Below are positions 26,235 through 36,091 of a stretch of 64,000 nucleotides of DNA, one piece after another (within the stretch, counting starts at the first letter, position 1; each line of letters begins with the position of its first letter). The stretch covers positions 310,001 to 374,000 of the forward strand of contig JARUHJ010000002.1 of NCBI GenBank assembly GCA_029667085.1. Reading direction: 5' to 3'. The position numbers were made by a program, and so were the translations under genes. The notes under the pieces were generated by a model that ran no database searches, was not told the origin of the DNA, and was given only the letters and a program-made list of their open reading frames with translations. Source of the DNA: Deltaproteobacteria bacterium IMCC39524 (lineage in GTDB: Bacteria > Desulfobacterota > Desulfuromonadia > Desulfuromonadales > BM103).

Positions 26235-27605
26235 ATGAAGAGAGATTATCGGGATAAGCAAATTACCATTATCGGCGCCGGTTCAACCGGGCGCAGCCTG
26301 GCGAAGTTTTTTCTGGCTCAAGGGGCCAGGGTCGTCTTGTCCGATAATCGTAGTGCCGAGCTTCTGGATAATTTGGATGAACTGAAAAAGGCTGGCGTGC
26401 TGATGGATCTCGGTGGCCATACCCCGGAGCTTTTCATAACGGCTGATTTGATTGTGACAAGCCCCGGTGTGCCACTTGATATTCCGGTTCTCGATCTCTG
26501 CCGGCAAAATGGCATCCCGATCCTTGGCGAGGTAGAAATTGCCTGGCATCAGTTAACCGGAATCATGATTGGCATCACTGGAACCAATGGAAAATCCACA
26601 GTGACGACGCTGATCGGTGAAATGCTCGAGGCGTGGGGCGAAAATGCTTTTGTTGGCGGCAACCTCGGGACTCCGCTGATCGATGCAGTGGGACATGATT
26701 ACCAATGGCAGGTTGTGGAGCTATCCTCCTTCCAACTGGAAACCATTGAAGACTTTCGCCCAGGCTACGCCATGCTGTTAAATATTTCGGAAGATCACCT
26801 CGATCGTTACCCGGATATGGCGAGTTACGTGGCGGCAAAAGCGAAAATTTTTGAAAACCTGGGTGAAGACGATGTAGCGATTCTGAACGCTGATGATCCC
26901 CAGGTGATGCAGGCCGCGTCGGCAACGGCAGCGAACAAGGTCTGTTTCAGTAGCCAGACTGTCCTGGAGTCGGGCATGAGTCTGAGTGACGACAAGATCA
27001 TCTGGCGCTGGCAAGGCTCTGAGGTCATCTTTGCCGCCAATGAATTGAAACTTCGAGGCCAGCACAATCGGGAAAACGTTATGGCTGCGCTTATTCCTCT
27101 ACTGATCGAAGGATGCCCGGCTGAGATCGCCTGGAGCGCTGCCAGGAACTTTGCCGGTCTCGCGCATCGGATGGAGTTTCTCGGCCAACTCAATGGTGCC
27201 AGCTGGTATGACGATTCCAAAGGCACCAACATCGGCAGCGTAGTGAAAAGCCTGGCCGGCCTGGAAAAGCCGGTGGTTCTGATCGCCGGCGGTAAAGATA
27301 AGCAGGGCGACTTGTCTACATTGGAGCCGATAATTCGTGACAAGGTTGATCACCTGGTTCTTATTGGTGCTGCAGCAGAGCGTATGGCACAAGCTTTTGA
27401 TGGCTTGACGAAAATTCATCGTGCCTCCGATATGCATGAAGCTGTTGGCATCGCGGCACAAGTGAGCTGTCCTGTTGGATCAGTCCTTCTCTCACCAGGC
27501 TGTTCCAGTTTTGATATGTTTAAAAGCTTTGCAGAGCGTGGCCGGATCTTCGCCCGTGAGTTTCACGCCTTGAGTTGTGCAGGGGAAGCCAGCAATGGAA
27601 ATTAG
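26235..27605 (+). CDS. murD: UDP-MurNAc-L-alanine:D-glutamate ligase MurD
   Basis: 456 residues. Nucleotide-sugar-binding N-terminus ITIIGAGSTGRSLAKFFLAQGA, ATP loop GITGTNGKSTVTTLIGEML, VVELSSFQLE and YDDSKGTNIGSV. Adds D-glutamate to UDP-MurNAc-L-Ala. I prefer ATG 26235 because GAGGTAGG lies about 10 bases upstream, overlapping the mraY stop; a GTG at 26223 would add four residues. The 3' end overlaps ftsW by 11 bases. Confidence 0.95.
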   Translation: MKRDYRDKQITIIGAGSTGRSLAKFFLAQGARVVLSDNRSAELLDNLDELKKAGVLMDLGGHTPELFITADLIVTSPGVPLDIPVLDLCRQNGIPILGEVEIAWHQLTGIMIGITGTNGKSTVTTLIGEMLEAWGENAFVGGNLGTPLIDAVGHDYQWQVVELSSFQLETIEDFRPGYAMLLNISEDHLDRYPDMASYVAAKAKIFENLGEDDVAILNADDPQVMQAASATAANKVCFSSQTVLESGMSLSDDKIIWRWQGSEVIFAANELKLRGQHNRENVMAALIPLLIEGCPAEIAWSAARNFAGLAHRMEFLGQLNGASWYDDSKGTNIGSVVKSLAGLEKPVVLIAGGKDKQGDLSTLEPIIRDKVDHLVLIGAAAERMAQAFDGLTKIHRASDMHEAVGIAAQVSCPVGSVLLSPGCSSFDMFKSFAERGRIFAREFHALSCAGEASNGN

Positions 27606-28701
27606 GCAAGGGACAGATCATTCGATTCTGGTGCTGGCGGTCTGTCTGACCTGCCTCGGAGTCGTGATGGTGTTTTCTTCCTCGTCAATCATGGCGGTAC
27701 GTGAGTATAGCGACAGCCTGCATTTTCTTAAACGACAGGGCGCCTATGCCATCATCGGTTTTGGCGTCATGGCTCTCCTGATGCGCGTAAATTTGGATCT
27801 TTTGCGCAAAGCAGCGTGGCCGGTCCTTGGCTTGTGCGCGCTTCTGCTGATTGCTGTCTTGATTCCCGGCGTCGGCAAAAAAGTTGGCGGTGCGGCCCGT
27901 TGGATCAAGGTTGCCGGGTTCACTTTCCAGCCGGCGGAATTTGTCAAACTAGGCCTGGTCCTTTTTATGGCGCATTCCCTGGCCCGCAAACAGAGCAAGG
28001 TCAAGAGCTTCCGCATCGGTTTTCTGCCTTACATGGTGGTCCTCGCGGTTTTGATCGGCCTGTTGCTGGCCCAACCCGATCTCGGCAGCGCACTGACCCT
28101 GGCAATTGTAGCGGTCGCTATGTTGTTGGTGGCGGGGACCCGTTTAAGTTACCTCGCCGGTATCGGCTTGATCGCAATGCCGTTCTTGTACTTCATGGTG
28201 ATGAACGTTGATTATCGTCGACGTCGGATTATGGCGTTTCTCAACCCCTGGGAAGACCCGAGTGACACCGGTTTCCAGATCATCCAGAGCTGGATCGCCT
28301 TCGGCAACGGCGGGGCCTTCGGTCAAGGTCTTGGCGAGAGCAAGCAGAAGCTCTTCTACCTGCCCGAGGCCCATACCGACTTCATCTTCTCTGTTATTGG
28401 CGAAGAGCTCGGTTTTATCGGGATCATCGTGATTGCCTCAATGTTCCTGCTCCTGATCCTGAGAGGTCTCAAGACATCGCTTAATGCGCCAAATGAATTC
28501 AGCTGTTTCCTGGCCTTCGGGGTCACCCTGCTGATCGGCATGCAGGCTTTTGTCAACATGGCGGTTGTCATGGGGATGGTGCCGACCAAGGGTCTGGCAC
28601 TACCTTTCCTCTCTTACGGCGGGACCAGCCTGATAACGACGCTGGCAGCTATCGGCATATTGCTGAATGTTTCTAGAAGTCTCCCGGGAGAGTTGCGATG
28701 A
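27595..28701 (+). CDS. ftsW: Septal peptidoglycan polymerase FtsW
   Basis: 368 residues, SEDS family, about ten transmembrane helices. VFSSSSIMA, the loop AARWIKVAGFTFQPAEFVKLGLVLFMA, and ALPFLSYGGTSLI near the C-terminus are signatures. Polymerises lipid II at the septum with FtsI. ATG 27595 has GGGGAAGCC upstream and overlaps the end of murD; a start at 27577 would have no ribosome site. Confidence 0.96.
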   Translation: MEIRQGTDHSILVLAVCLTCLGVVMVFSSSSIMAVREYSDSLHFLKRQGAYAIIGFGVMALLMRVNLDLLRKAAWPVLGLCALLLIAVLIPGVGKKVGGAARWIKVAGFTFQPAEFVKLGLVLFMAHSLARKQSKVKSFRIGFLPYMVVLAVLIGLLLAQPDLGSALTLAIVAVAMLLVAGTRLSYLAGIGLIAMPFLYFMVMNVDYRRRRIMAFLNPWEDPSDTGFQIIQSWIAFGNGGAFGQGLGESKQKLFYLPEAHTDFIFSVIGEELGFIGIIVIASMFLLLILRGLKTSLNAPNEFSCFLAFGVTLLIGMQAFVNMAVVMGMVPTKGLALPFLSYGGTSLITTLAAIGILLNVSRSLPGELR

Positions 28702-29777
28702 AATTGTTGCTGGCCGGTGGAGGCACCGGTGGACATCTTTTCCCTGCGATCGCCCTGGCTGAGCAACTTAAAAGTGAAGAGCCGCAGAGTGAAGTGCTCT
28801 TCGTCGGCACCGAGAAAGGTCTGGAGGCGCGCATGCTGCCGGAACTGGGCTGGACCTTGAAGACGATTGAAATGAGCGGCTGGGCAGGGCTTGGAGTCCT
28901 CGCTCGGCTGAAAGTCCTTGGCAAACTGACTAAGAGTTTTTCCCAGTCACGCAAGATCCTGCGGGAGTTCAATCCGGACGTCATTGTTGGTGTTGGTGGT
29001 TACGCTTCAGTGCCGGCATTACTGGCAGCGAAAACTCTCGGCATTCCCTACCTGGTGCATGAGCAGAATGCATGGCCAGGTCTGGCAAACAGGCTTCTGG
29101 GTCATTGGGCGAAAAGAGTCTGCCTTTCTTTTGACGAGGCGGATCGTGCCTTTCATAGGAGCGCAACAGTGTTAACAGGCAACCCAGTTCGCTCTGCCAT
29201 GGAAGAGTGTCCCAGTCTTCCGGAAGAGAAAATCTGTCTCCTTGTTTTTGGTGGCAGCCAGGGTGCTCGAGCGATTAACCGGGCGGTCGTGGCCGCTCTG
29301 CCGCACTTGTCCGAATGGCAGGACAAGTTGGAGATTGTTCACCAGTCCGGACAACTCGATTATGAGGAAACGGTTCGCGGATATAAAGAAAATGGCTGGC
29401 CAAATGTTGACGTCAAGCCTTTCATCAACGATATGGCCAAAGCGTACGCAAACTCGACGTTGATTGTCTGTCGAGCCGGAGCCACGACTCTCGCTGAGCT
29501 GACGGCTTGTGGACGTCCGGCAATCCTGGTGCCTTACCCGCACGCAGCAGCCGGACATCAATCTGGAAACGCTCAAGCCCTGGCAGCCAAGGGCGCCGCC
29601 ATGGTGATGGAAGAAACAGACCTGACTGCTGAGCGTCTGGCTCAACTGGTCAGTGGTTTATTGCATGATCGTACCAGCCTCTTGTCGATGGCAGCGGCAG
29701 CAAAAGGATTGGCGCGACGTGGCGCAGCAGCAAGGTTGCTGCGGGAATGTCGAACCGTTCTCACAGAAAATATGTGA
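28698..29777 (+). CDS. murG: Lipid II synthase MurG
   Basis: 359 residues, GT-B glycosyltransferase. [20 protein letters not shown] at the N-terminus and [38 protein letters not shown] in the C-terminal half are diagnostic. Transfers GlcNAc to lipid I at the inner face of the membrane. ATG overlaps the ftsW stop (ATGA). Confidence 0.97.
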   Translation: MKLLLAGGGTGGHLFPAIALAEQLKSEEPQSEVLFVGTEKGLEARMLPELGWTLKTIEMSGWAGLGVLARLKVLGKLTKSFSQSRKILREFNPDVIVGVGGYASVPALLAAKTLGIPYLVHEQNAWPGLANRLLGHWAKRVCLSFDEADRAFHRSATVLTGNPVRSAMEECPSLPEEKICLLVFGGSQGARAINRAVVAALPHLSEWQDKLEIVHQSGQLDYEETVRGYKENGWPNVDVKPFINDMAKAYANSTLIVCRAGATTLAELTACGRPAILVPYPHAAAGHQSGNAQALAAKGAAMVMEETDLTAERLAQLVSGLLHDRTSLLSMAAAAKGLARRGAAARLLRECRTVLTENM

Positions 29778-29787
29778 AGGGGAAATC

Positions 29788-31152
29788 ATGTACGGCAAGA
29801 TCCAAAAAATTCATTTTGTTGGCATAGGCGGCATCGGCATGAGCGGGATTGCCGAGGTTCTCATCAATCTTGGCTACCAGGTCTCAGGGTCCGACCTTAA
29901 AGAGAGTGACCTTACCCGCCGTCTGGCGAGTCTGGGTGGGACAATCGCTTATGGTCATCGCGCCGAGAATGTTGTTGAGGTCGATGTCGTCGTCACATCG
30001 ACTGCTGTGAATTTGCAGAATCCTGAAGTTCAGGAAGCTAATCGTCGCAAGATCCCTGTCATCCCGAGGGCAGAAATGCTCGCGGAGTTGATGCGTATGA
30101 AGTACGGCATCGCGATTGCCGGAACCCATGGCAAGACGACCACGACCAGCATGGTGGCAACGGTGCTCTCCCATGGCAACATCGACCCGACCGTCGTGAT
30201 CGGCGGTCGTCTGGATTCGATCGGTTCAAACGCCAAGTTGGGGCAGGGCGAGTTCCTGGTGGCAGAAGCTGATGAGTCGGATGGTTCTTTCCTGAAGTTA
30301 TCGCCGACGATCGCGGTCGTGACCAATGTTGATGAGGATCATCTCGATTTCTACAGTGGCATTGATGAAATCCGCGCGACCTTCGTTGATTTTATCAACA
30401 AGGTGCCTTTCTACGGGCTGGCCGTGCTTTGTTTGGATGATGAGAACCTGCAGGGGATGATCCCTGACGTCAAGAAGCGCCTGGTCACATACGGCTTGAC
30501 ATCACAGGCAGATTTTATGGCGTCCGAGATTGAGCATGAGGGTGACCGGACCAGTTTCCTTGTTCAATACCGGGGAGAAGCTCTCGGTCGTGTGAGTATC
30601 CGCATGCCGGGCCGCCATAACGTGCTTAATGCCCTGGCGGCGGTTGCCGTGGCCATGGAGCTCGACATGCCCTTTGCCGCAATTGCCGAAGGTTTTCAGG
30701 ATTTTGGCGGCGTTGGACGCAGGTTCGAGATCAAAGGTGAAGCACAGGGAATTATGGTGGTGGACGACTACGGTCATCATCCTGTGGAAATCAAGGCTAC
30801 GCTCGGCGCTGCCCGTGGTGGTTGGAACCGGCGTCTGGTCGCAGTTTTTCAGCCACATCGTTACAGTCGCACCGAGGCGCTCTTTGATGATTTCCTGACG
30901 GCCTTTTACCAGGCGGATCATGTCGCCGTGATGGATGTCTATGCCGCAGGCGAAGATGTTCGTCCCGAGGTGACGGCAGAAAAGCTGGCCGAGGGGATCA
31001 GCGAGCATGGTCACAAGTCCTGTTGCTACACCGGTGATGTTGTCGCTACGGTCGAGCATTTACAGGCGGTTTTACAACCCGGAGACATTGTCATTACCCT
31101 CGGTGCCGGTAACGTCTGGCAAGTGGGTGCAGAACTGATGAAAATTTTGTAA
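29788..31152 (+). CDS. murC: UDP-MurNAc:L-alanine ligase MurC
   Basis: 454 residues. [20 protein letters not shown] loop [12 protein letters not shown] (about 111-122), [10 protein letters not shown] and [10 protein letters not shown] are typical. Adds the first amino acid to UDP-MurNAc. ATG 29788 follows GAAGGGGAAATC. In related bacteria murB comes next (sometimes fused); here the frame ends at a normal MurC length and ddl starts 4 bases later, so murB is neither fused nor adjacent. Confidence 0.97.
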   Translation: MYGKIQKIHFVGIGGIGMSGIAEVLINLGYQVSGSDLKESDLTRRLASLGGTIAYGHRAENVVEVDVVVTSTAVNLQNPEVQEANRRKIPVIPRAEMLAELMRMKYGIAIAGTHGKTTTTSMVATVLSHGNIDPTVVIGGRLDSIGSNAKLGQGEFLVAEADESDGSFLKLSPTIAVVTNVDEDHLDFYSGIDEIRATFVDFINKVPFYGLAVLCLDDENLQGMIPDVKKRLVTYGLTSQADFMASEIEHEGDRTSFLVQYRGEALGRVSIRMPGRHNVLNALAAVAVAMELDMPFAAIAEGFQDFGGVGRRFEIKGEAQGIMVVDDYGHHPVEIKATLGAARGGWNRRLVAVFQPHRYSRTEALFDDFLTAFYQADHVAVMDVYAAGEDVRPEVTAEKLAEGISEHGHKSCCYTGDVVATVEHLQAVLQPGDIVITLGAGNVWQVGAELMKIL

Positions 31153-31156
31153 AAAC

Positions 31157-32098
31157 ATGGGTGACGAGATGATGAATCGCACTGAACTGAAGAATAAAAA
31201 GATCGCTGTTTTGATGGGAGGTCTTTCTGCTGAGCGGGAGATCTCGTTAAAAACCGGTCAGGCTGTGTTAAGTGCGTTGCTGGAGAACGGTTGCGATGCG
31301 GTCGCGATCGATGCATGTCACGATTTACCAGCCCAGTTGCGTGAAGTTGGAACCGATGTGGCTTTTATCTGTCTGCACGGACGCTACGGTGAAGACGGTA
31401 CGGTCCAGGGCCTTCTGGAAATGATGCAGATTCCCTACACCGGAAGTGGCGTCATGTCTTCGAGCATGGTGATGGACAAGGTTATCACCAAGCAGATCTT
31501 GCTTTACCACGAGATTTCTACCCCGGGGTTTGTTGCCTATCGTGCCGGTGATGATCGAAGCGAATTGTTTAAGCGTTGTCGCCACTTTCCTCTCGTGGTC
31601 AAGCCCGCCCGGGAAGGTTCAACCATCGGTATCAGTATCGTACATGATAGGGCGGAACTTGAAGCAGGTTTGGCAGAGGCTCTACAGCACGATGATCTGG
31701 TCCTGATAGAAGATTACATCCAGGGGGATGAAATCACAGTCAGCATCCTGAATAACGAGTCCTTGCCGATTATTCAGATTGTGCCGAAAAGTGGTTTTTA
31801 CGATTACGAATCGAAATATACATCGGGTCACACCGAGTACCTGCTGCCGGCACCTCTGGAAGCTGTGCTGTACAACCGACTGCAGGAAACCTCTGTGGCG
31901 GCCTGTAAGGCGCTGGCCTGCCGGGGCGCCGCAAGGGTTGATTTCATGGTGCGAGAGCGCGAGTTTTTCTGCCTGGAAATCAACACCATCCCGGGGATGA
32001 CAGCAACCAGTCTGCTGCCAAAGGCGGCGGCGGAAGCAGGCATCACCTTCAATGAACTGGTGATGCAAATTCTGCAAGACGCAGGATTGAACAAGTAA
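31157..32098 (+). CDS. ddl: D-alanine:D-alanine ligase
   Basis: 313 residues, ATP-grasp. KIAVLMGGLSAEREISLKTG at the start, LHGRYGEDGTVQGLLEMMQIPYTGSGV, VVKPAREGSTIGIS and LEINTIPGMTATSLLPKAA are conserved. Supplies D-Ala-D-Ala for MurF. ATG 31157 is the first start but has no ribosome site; ATG 31169 or 31172 sit closer to GGGTGACGAG and are plausible alternatives. It occupies the position after murC where murB is expected. Confidence 0.95.
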   Translation: MGDEMMNRTELKNKKIAVLMGGLSAEREISLKTGQAVLSALLENGCDAVAIDACHDLPAQLREVGTDVAFICLHGRYGEDGTVQGLLEMMQIPYTGSGVMSSSMVMDKVITKQILLYHEISTPGFVAYRAGDDRSELFKRCRHFPLVVKPAREGSTIGISIVHDRAELEAGLAEALQHDDLVLIEDYIQGDEITVSILNNESLPIIQIVPKSGFYDYESKYTSGHTEYLLPAPLEAVLYNRLQETSVAACKALACRGAARVDFMVREREFFCLEINTIPGMTATSLLPKAAAEAGITFNELVMQILQDAGLNK

Positions 32099-32109
32099 AC
32101 GGACAGCTA

Positions 32110-32952
32110 ATGCGTGATTTGAAGTCTCACAAGCAGAAGAAGTGTAAAGCCAACCGGCGCAAGCAGGAGAAACAGGCGCGCGACTGGAAGAAGTTATTCC
32201 ATCGCACGCTGCGGGTCTGCATTGCTTCCGGAAGTGGTTTTCTGCTTGCGAGCGGGGCTTTGCTTACAGCCCAGATGCTTCTCGAATCAGGATATTTTGG
32301 CGTGAAGCAGGTTCGCGTTGAGCATCAGGTGAGGGTGAGTGAAGGTGATATCCTCGATGCTTCTGATATTGAAATCGGTGACAGCCTCTTTGATCTCGAG
32401 TTGCATATGATCGGACGCAAGATTGAAGAACATGCCTGGATCGCCAAGGCCGAAGTCGAACGGTCCTTTCCTGATCAGGTCGTTATCCGGGTGGTTGAGC
32501 GGGAGGCCCGGGCGATTATCGATCTTGATTATCTTTACTACGTGGATCGAGCTGGTGAAGTTTTCAAGATGCTGGATGCAGGTGATGATCTTGATTATCC
32601 GGTGATCACTGGGATTGACCGTCAATATCTACTCGATAACCCGGATAAGACCCAGGATTCTGTAAACCTGGCTCTGCAGCTTATGGACGCACTTGAGAGC
32701 AGGACACTCTTCAATCTCGATGATATCTCGGAAATCTGTTTTGAAGAGCAGGAAGGCCTTGTCATGCATACCCGCATCGGTGGTGTGCCAGTGCGTATGG
32801 GTAAGCAGGGCTTTGATACCAAGTTGAATCGACTGGAAAGCATTTATGACGATCTGGAGCCCAGGTTGATGGCTCTTAAGTATATTGATTTAAACGTGAC
32901 CGACCGCGTTATCGTGAAGTTGGATGTGAAACGCACGGCCGGCAGAAGTTAG
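32110..32952 (+). CDS. ftsQ: Cell division protein FtsQ
   Basis: 280 residues. A very basic cytoplasmic N-terminus (KSHKQKKCKANRRKQEKQ), one transmembrane helix (about 38-56), a POTRA domain (GYFGVKQVRVEHQVRVSEGDILDASDI) and a beta domain ending in YIDLNVTDRVIVKLD. Links early and late divisome proteins through FtsL/FtsB. The position between ddl and ftsA supports the call. Confidence 0.93.
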   Translation: MRDLKSHKQKKCKANRRKQEKQARDWKKLFHRTLRVCIASGSGFLLASGALLTAQMLLESGYFGVKQVRVEHQVRVSEGDILDASDIEIGDSLFDLELHMIGRKIEEHAWIAKAEVERSFPDQVVIRVVEREARAIIDLDYLYYVDRAGEVFKMLDAGDDLDYPVITGIDRQYLLDNPDKTQDSVNLALQLMDALESRTLFNLDDISEICFEEQEGLVMHTRIGGVPVRMGKQGFDTKLNRLESIYDDLEPRLMALKYIDLNVTDRVIVKLDVKRTAGRS

Positions 32953-32978
32953 CTTTAAGGAACGGGAAGGGGAGGAAA

Positions 32979-34208
32979 ATGAATAACAAACGAGAAAATC
33001 TGGTAGTCGGCCTGGACATCGGCACAACAAAGATTTGTGCCATCGTTGGCGCTATAACTGATGAGGGGCTTGATATCGTTGGCATCGGCACCAGTCCTTC
33101 AAGCGGTCTGCGCAAAGGCGTGGTCATTAACATCGAGAGTACGGTCAACGCAATCCGCAAGGCGTTGCAAGAAGCTGAACTGATGGCCGGTTGTGAGATA
33201 AAGTCGGTGTTCGCAGGAATTGCCGGTGGTCATATCAAGGGCATCAACTCCCAGGGTGTGATTGCCATCAAGAACCGTGAAGTCAGCAACGAAGATGTGC
33301 GGCGTGTTATCGATGCTGCCAAAGCTCTGGCGATACCGATGGACCGGGAAGTGATTCACATCCTGCCCCAGGAGTTCATTATTGATGATCAGGACGGTAT
33401 CAAGGAGCCTCTCGGCATGAGTGGCGTGCGCCTTGAAGCCAGGGTTCATATCGTCACCGGCGCCGTCGCAAGCGCTCAGAATATCATCAAGAGCTGCAAC
33501 AAGGCCGGTGTCGACGTCGGCGATATCGTCCTCGAGCAGCTGGCTTCCTCTGAGGCTGTTCTGACACCTGATGAAAAGGACCTCGGTGTGGCTCTTGTCG
33601 ATATCGGTGGAGGCACGACGGATATCGCGATCTTTATTGATGGCGCCATCAAGCACACCTCGGTGCTCTCTCTGGGTGGTAATCATCTGACCAATGATAT
33701 CGCTGTGGGCCTGAGAACGCCGACGGCAGAGGCAGAGAAGATTAAACAATCTTCGGGTTGTTGTCTCTCCTCAATGGTTGGCAAGGATGAAACGATTGAA
33801 GTTCCCTCGGTGGGTGGACGAGATCCAAGAATCCTGTCACGGCAGTTGCTTGCGGAGATCCTCGAGCCAAGGGTTGAAGAGATCTTTACCCTGGTCAACA
33901 GGGAGATCGTCAAAAGCGGTTATGAGGACCTGATCGCTTCCGGTGTCGTGATCACCGGTGGCTCAGCGATTCTTCCCGGTATGCCGGAGATTGCCGAACA
34001 GATTTTTGATCTGCCGGTACGACGCGGTCAGCCGACCGGTATTGGCGGGTTGACTGATGTTGTCAATTCACCAATTTACGCGACCGGCGTTGGCCTGGTG
34101 AAGTATGGCAGCCGCAATATGCAGACCCGCAATTTCGTTATCGGAGATGAAAACCTCTTCGATCGTGTCACTCGGCGGATGAAAGAGTGGTTCGGAGAAT
34201 TTTTCTAA
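32979..34208 (+). CDS. ftsA: Cell division protein FtsA
   Basis: 409 residues, actin-like ATPase. VVGLDIGTTKICAIVG (phosphate 1), DIGGGTTDIAIF (phosphate 2) and GVVITGGSAILPG (adenosine motif) are present. The C-terminal amphipathic helix LFDRVTRRMKEWFGEFF is the membrane-targeting sequence. Anchors FtsZ filaments to the membrane. GGGGAGG precedes the ATG. Confidence 0.97.
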   Translation: MNNKRENLVVGLDIGTTKICAIVGAITDEGLDIVGIGTSPSSGLRKGVVINIESTVNAIRKALQEAELMAGCEIKSVFAGIAGGHIKGINSQGVIAIKNREVSNEDVRRVIDAAKALAIPMDREVIHILPQEFIIDDQDGIKEPLGMSGVRLEARVHIVTGAVASAQNIIKSCNKAGVDVGDIVLEQLASSEAVLTPDEKDLGVALVDIGGGTTDIAIFIDGAIKHTSVLSLGGNHLTNDIAVGLRTPTAEAEKIKQSSGCCLSSMVGKDETIEVPSVGGRDPRILSRQLLAEILEPRVEEIFTLVNREIVKSGYEDLIASGVVITGGSAILPGMPEIAEQIFDLPVRRGQPTGIGGLTDVVNSPIYATGVGLVKYGSRNMQTRNFVIGDENLFDRVTRRMKEWFGEFF

Positions 34209-34295
34209 AAAATAGCTAAGTGATATAAGCCTGTAAGATAAACAGATTGTTGCCATGGAGAGGCGACGATCATAGCAATGGCGGAGGGAGTCATT

Positions 34296-35447
34296 ATGTT
34301 TGAATTTGACGAAAGTGTAGACCAGGTAGCTAAGATTAAGGTCGTTGGTGTTGGTGGTGGCGGTAGCAACGCGGTCAATACGATGATTGCTGCCCAGATT
34401 GATGGTGTGGAGTTCATGGTTGCCAATACCGATGCCCAGGCATTGCGGGCCAACCTCTCTTCCATGCGTGTGCAGATTGGTCCGAAGCTGACCAAGGGTC
34501 TTGGCGCCGGCGCCAACCCGGAAGTCGGTCGCGAGGCCGCCGAGGAAGATCGTGCTCGAATTGCCGAGCTGCTGAAAGGCGCTGATATGGTCTTTATCGC
34601 CGCAGGCCTGGGTGGTGGAACCGGGACGGGTGCCGCTCCGGTTATCGCTGAAGTGGCCAAGGAACTCGGTGCCTTAACTGTCGCTGTTGTCACCAAGCCC
34701 TTTGCTTTCGAAGGTAAGCAACGTATGGGCAAGGCGGTACAGGGCGTCGAAGAACTCAAACAGATCGTTGATTCTTTGATCCTGATTCCCAATGATCGTT
34801 TAAGTGGTCTTGCCGGAAAGCAGATGGGGATCCTCGATGCCTTTAAACCTGCTGATGATGTACTGCGTCAGGCCGTACAGGGAATCTCTGATCTGATTAC
34901 GACTCACGGCATGATCAATGTCGACTTTGCGGATGTGCAGTCGGCGATGAGCGAGCGCGGCATGGCCATGATGGGTATTGGCACGGCCACAGGCGAAAAC
35001 CGCGCCTGCGAAGCCGCTCAGCAGGCGATCAGCAGTCCGTTGCTCGAAGAGATTGACATCTCAGGCGCCAAGGGTGTGCTGGTTAATGTCACTGGTTCTT
35101 CCAGCATGACCATGGCTGATTACGAGGAAGTCGCCAATATCATTCACGAAAAGGTTCACGAAGACGCCAACATCTTCATCGGCCTGGTCGTTAACGAGGA
35201 TATGGGTGAAACCATCCAGGTGACGGCGATTGCGACCGGCTTCGGTTGCTCCTTCGATACCGGCAAACGGCCTAGCACTGAGCTGGGTCGACCGAACGTA
35301 CAAACGCCAACCATGATTGACCGTGATATCCCGGCGTTCATCCGTAGAGAACAACAGGATAAGCCGCGCGCCAGTATGCGTATCGGATCCTACAATGAAG
35401 ACGAGGAGTACGATATCCCGACGTTCCTGCGCAAACGCGTCGACTGA
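34296..35447 (+). CDS. ftsZ: Cell division GTPase FtsZ
   Basis: 383 residues. Tubulin signature GGGTGTGAAPVIAEVAKELG (near residue 105), NTDAQAL, and the C-terminal tail ending YDIPTFLRKRVD, the FtsA-binding peptide. ATG 34296 (MFEFDESVDQV) is chosen over 34278 because GGAGGGAG lies 5 bases upstream. Forms the Z-ring. Last gene of the dcw cluster; a terminator lies 173 bases downstream. Confidence 0.98.
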   Translation: MFEFDESVDQVAKIKVVGVGGGGSNAVNTMIAAQIDGVEFMVANTDAQALRANLSSMRVQIGPKLTKGLGAGANPEVGREAAEEDRARIAELLKGADMVFIAAGLGGGTGTGAAPVIAEVAKELGALTVAVVTKPFAFEGKQRMGKAVQGVEELKQIVDSLILIPNDRLSGLAGKQMGILDAFKPADDVLRQAVQGISDLITTHGMINVDFADVQSAMSERGMAMMGIGTATGENRACEAAQQAISSPLLEEIDISGAKGVLVNVTGSSSMTMADYEEVANIIHEKVHEDANIFIGLVVNEDMGETIQVTAIATGFGCSFDTGKRPSTELGRPNVQTPTMIDRDIPAFIRREQQDKPRASMRIGSYNEDEEYDIPTFLRKRVD

Positions 35448-35619
35448 GAATAACTACATTTACCTGACGGGTTGACGTTAAAGACCCCGATGGCCAATTG
35501 CTGAAATTTAATTTCGTGCTTGTCAAAGGGTGAGCGGCCGTGCCGGTTCTCCGCCCGGCGTCTTATCGGTTTGCTCGTAACTCTGCGCTTGCCTGTAATG
35601 CACCTCCCTCAACTACGTT

Positions 35620-35647
35620 GGGCCGCCTTGTGCGGCCCATTTTTTTG
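35620..35647 (+). terminator. Rho-independent terminator downstream of ftsZ
   Basis: GGGCCGC (35620-35626) / GCGGCCC (35632-35638), loop CTTGT, then A and seven Ts. The 172 bases between the ftsZ stop and this hairpin contain no ORF that I trust; they may be a long 3' UTR. Confidence 0.92.
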
Positions 35648-35669
35648 TTCTATAACCTGAAACAGGTTT

Positions 35670-35747
35670 AACGCAAAGGCGAGAAGGGGTAGAGAAAGTC
35701 CGCAAAGAAAACCACTTCAAAAAGCGAGAATAGTCAGCCTTTGCGTT
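35670..35747. repeat. Palindromic intergenic repeat of the AACGCAAAGGC type
   Basis: AACGCAAAGGC (35670-35680) and its perfect reverse complement GCCTTTGCGTT (35737-35747) bound a 78-base element with internal GCAAAGAAAA; CTTAGCGTCTTAGCGTC follows at about 35,761. Similar CGCAAAG/CTTTGCGTC-rich palindromes are, as I recall, dispersed in intergenic regions of many bacteria. Non-coding. With the terminator and the promoter below, this accounts for most of the 35,448-35,909 gap. Confidence 0.6.
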
Positions 35748-35853
35748 TTCCCCAGCTTTTCTTAGCGTCTTAGCGTCAAGACATTGGTTTGGTTTTGCTT
35801 TGTTTGCTTTGGAACTCTTACCTTGTGCCGCATTGAAACCAGCGGCTTTGCGT

Positions 35854-35882
35854 TTGACTTGCTATGTGGCTTACTGTAGAAG
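35854..35882 (+). promoter_or_regulatory. Probable promoter for the Trm112-like gene and heptosyltransferase
   Basis: TTGACT (35854-35859), 17-base spacer, TAGAAG (35877-35882), 27 bases before the next ATG. Confidence 0.5.
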
Positions 35883-35909
35883 ATGTGAATATCAACTAGG
35901 AGAAAACTG

Positions 35910-36080
35910 ATGACTTTATCCAAAGATCTGCTTGAAATACTGGCCTGCCCGCAATGCAAGGGTGAAATTGTGCCCGATGACAACCATGAAAAACTCTACT
36001 GTCATGCCTGTAAACTGGCTTACCCGGTCCGTGATGGCATTCCGGTCATGCTGATCGACGAGGCTCTCCCCCTAGACTGA
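35910..36080 (+). CDS. Trm112-family zinc-ribbon protein
   Basis: 56 residues, ATG 35910 to TGA 36078-36080, with TAGGAGA upstream. MTLSKDLLEILACPQCKG...LYCHACKLAYPVRDGIPVMLIDEA is the UPF0434/Trm112-like signature: C-x2-C, C-x2-C and PVRDGIPVML. In bacteria these small proteins often sit beside lipid A or LPS genes; here the heptosyltransferase starts 11 bases later. The exact function is not known. Confidence 0.9.
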   Translation: MTLSKDLLEILACPQCKGEIVPDDNHEKLYCHACKLAYPVRDGIPVMLIDEALPLD

Positions 36081-36091
36081 ATTCATGTCTC

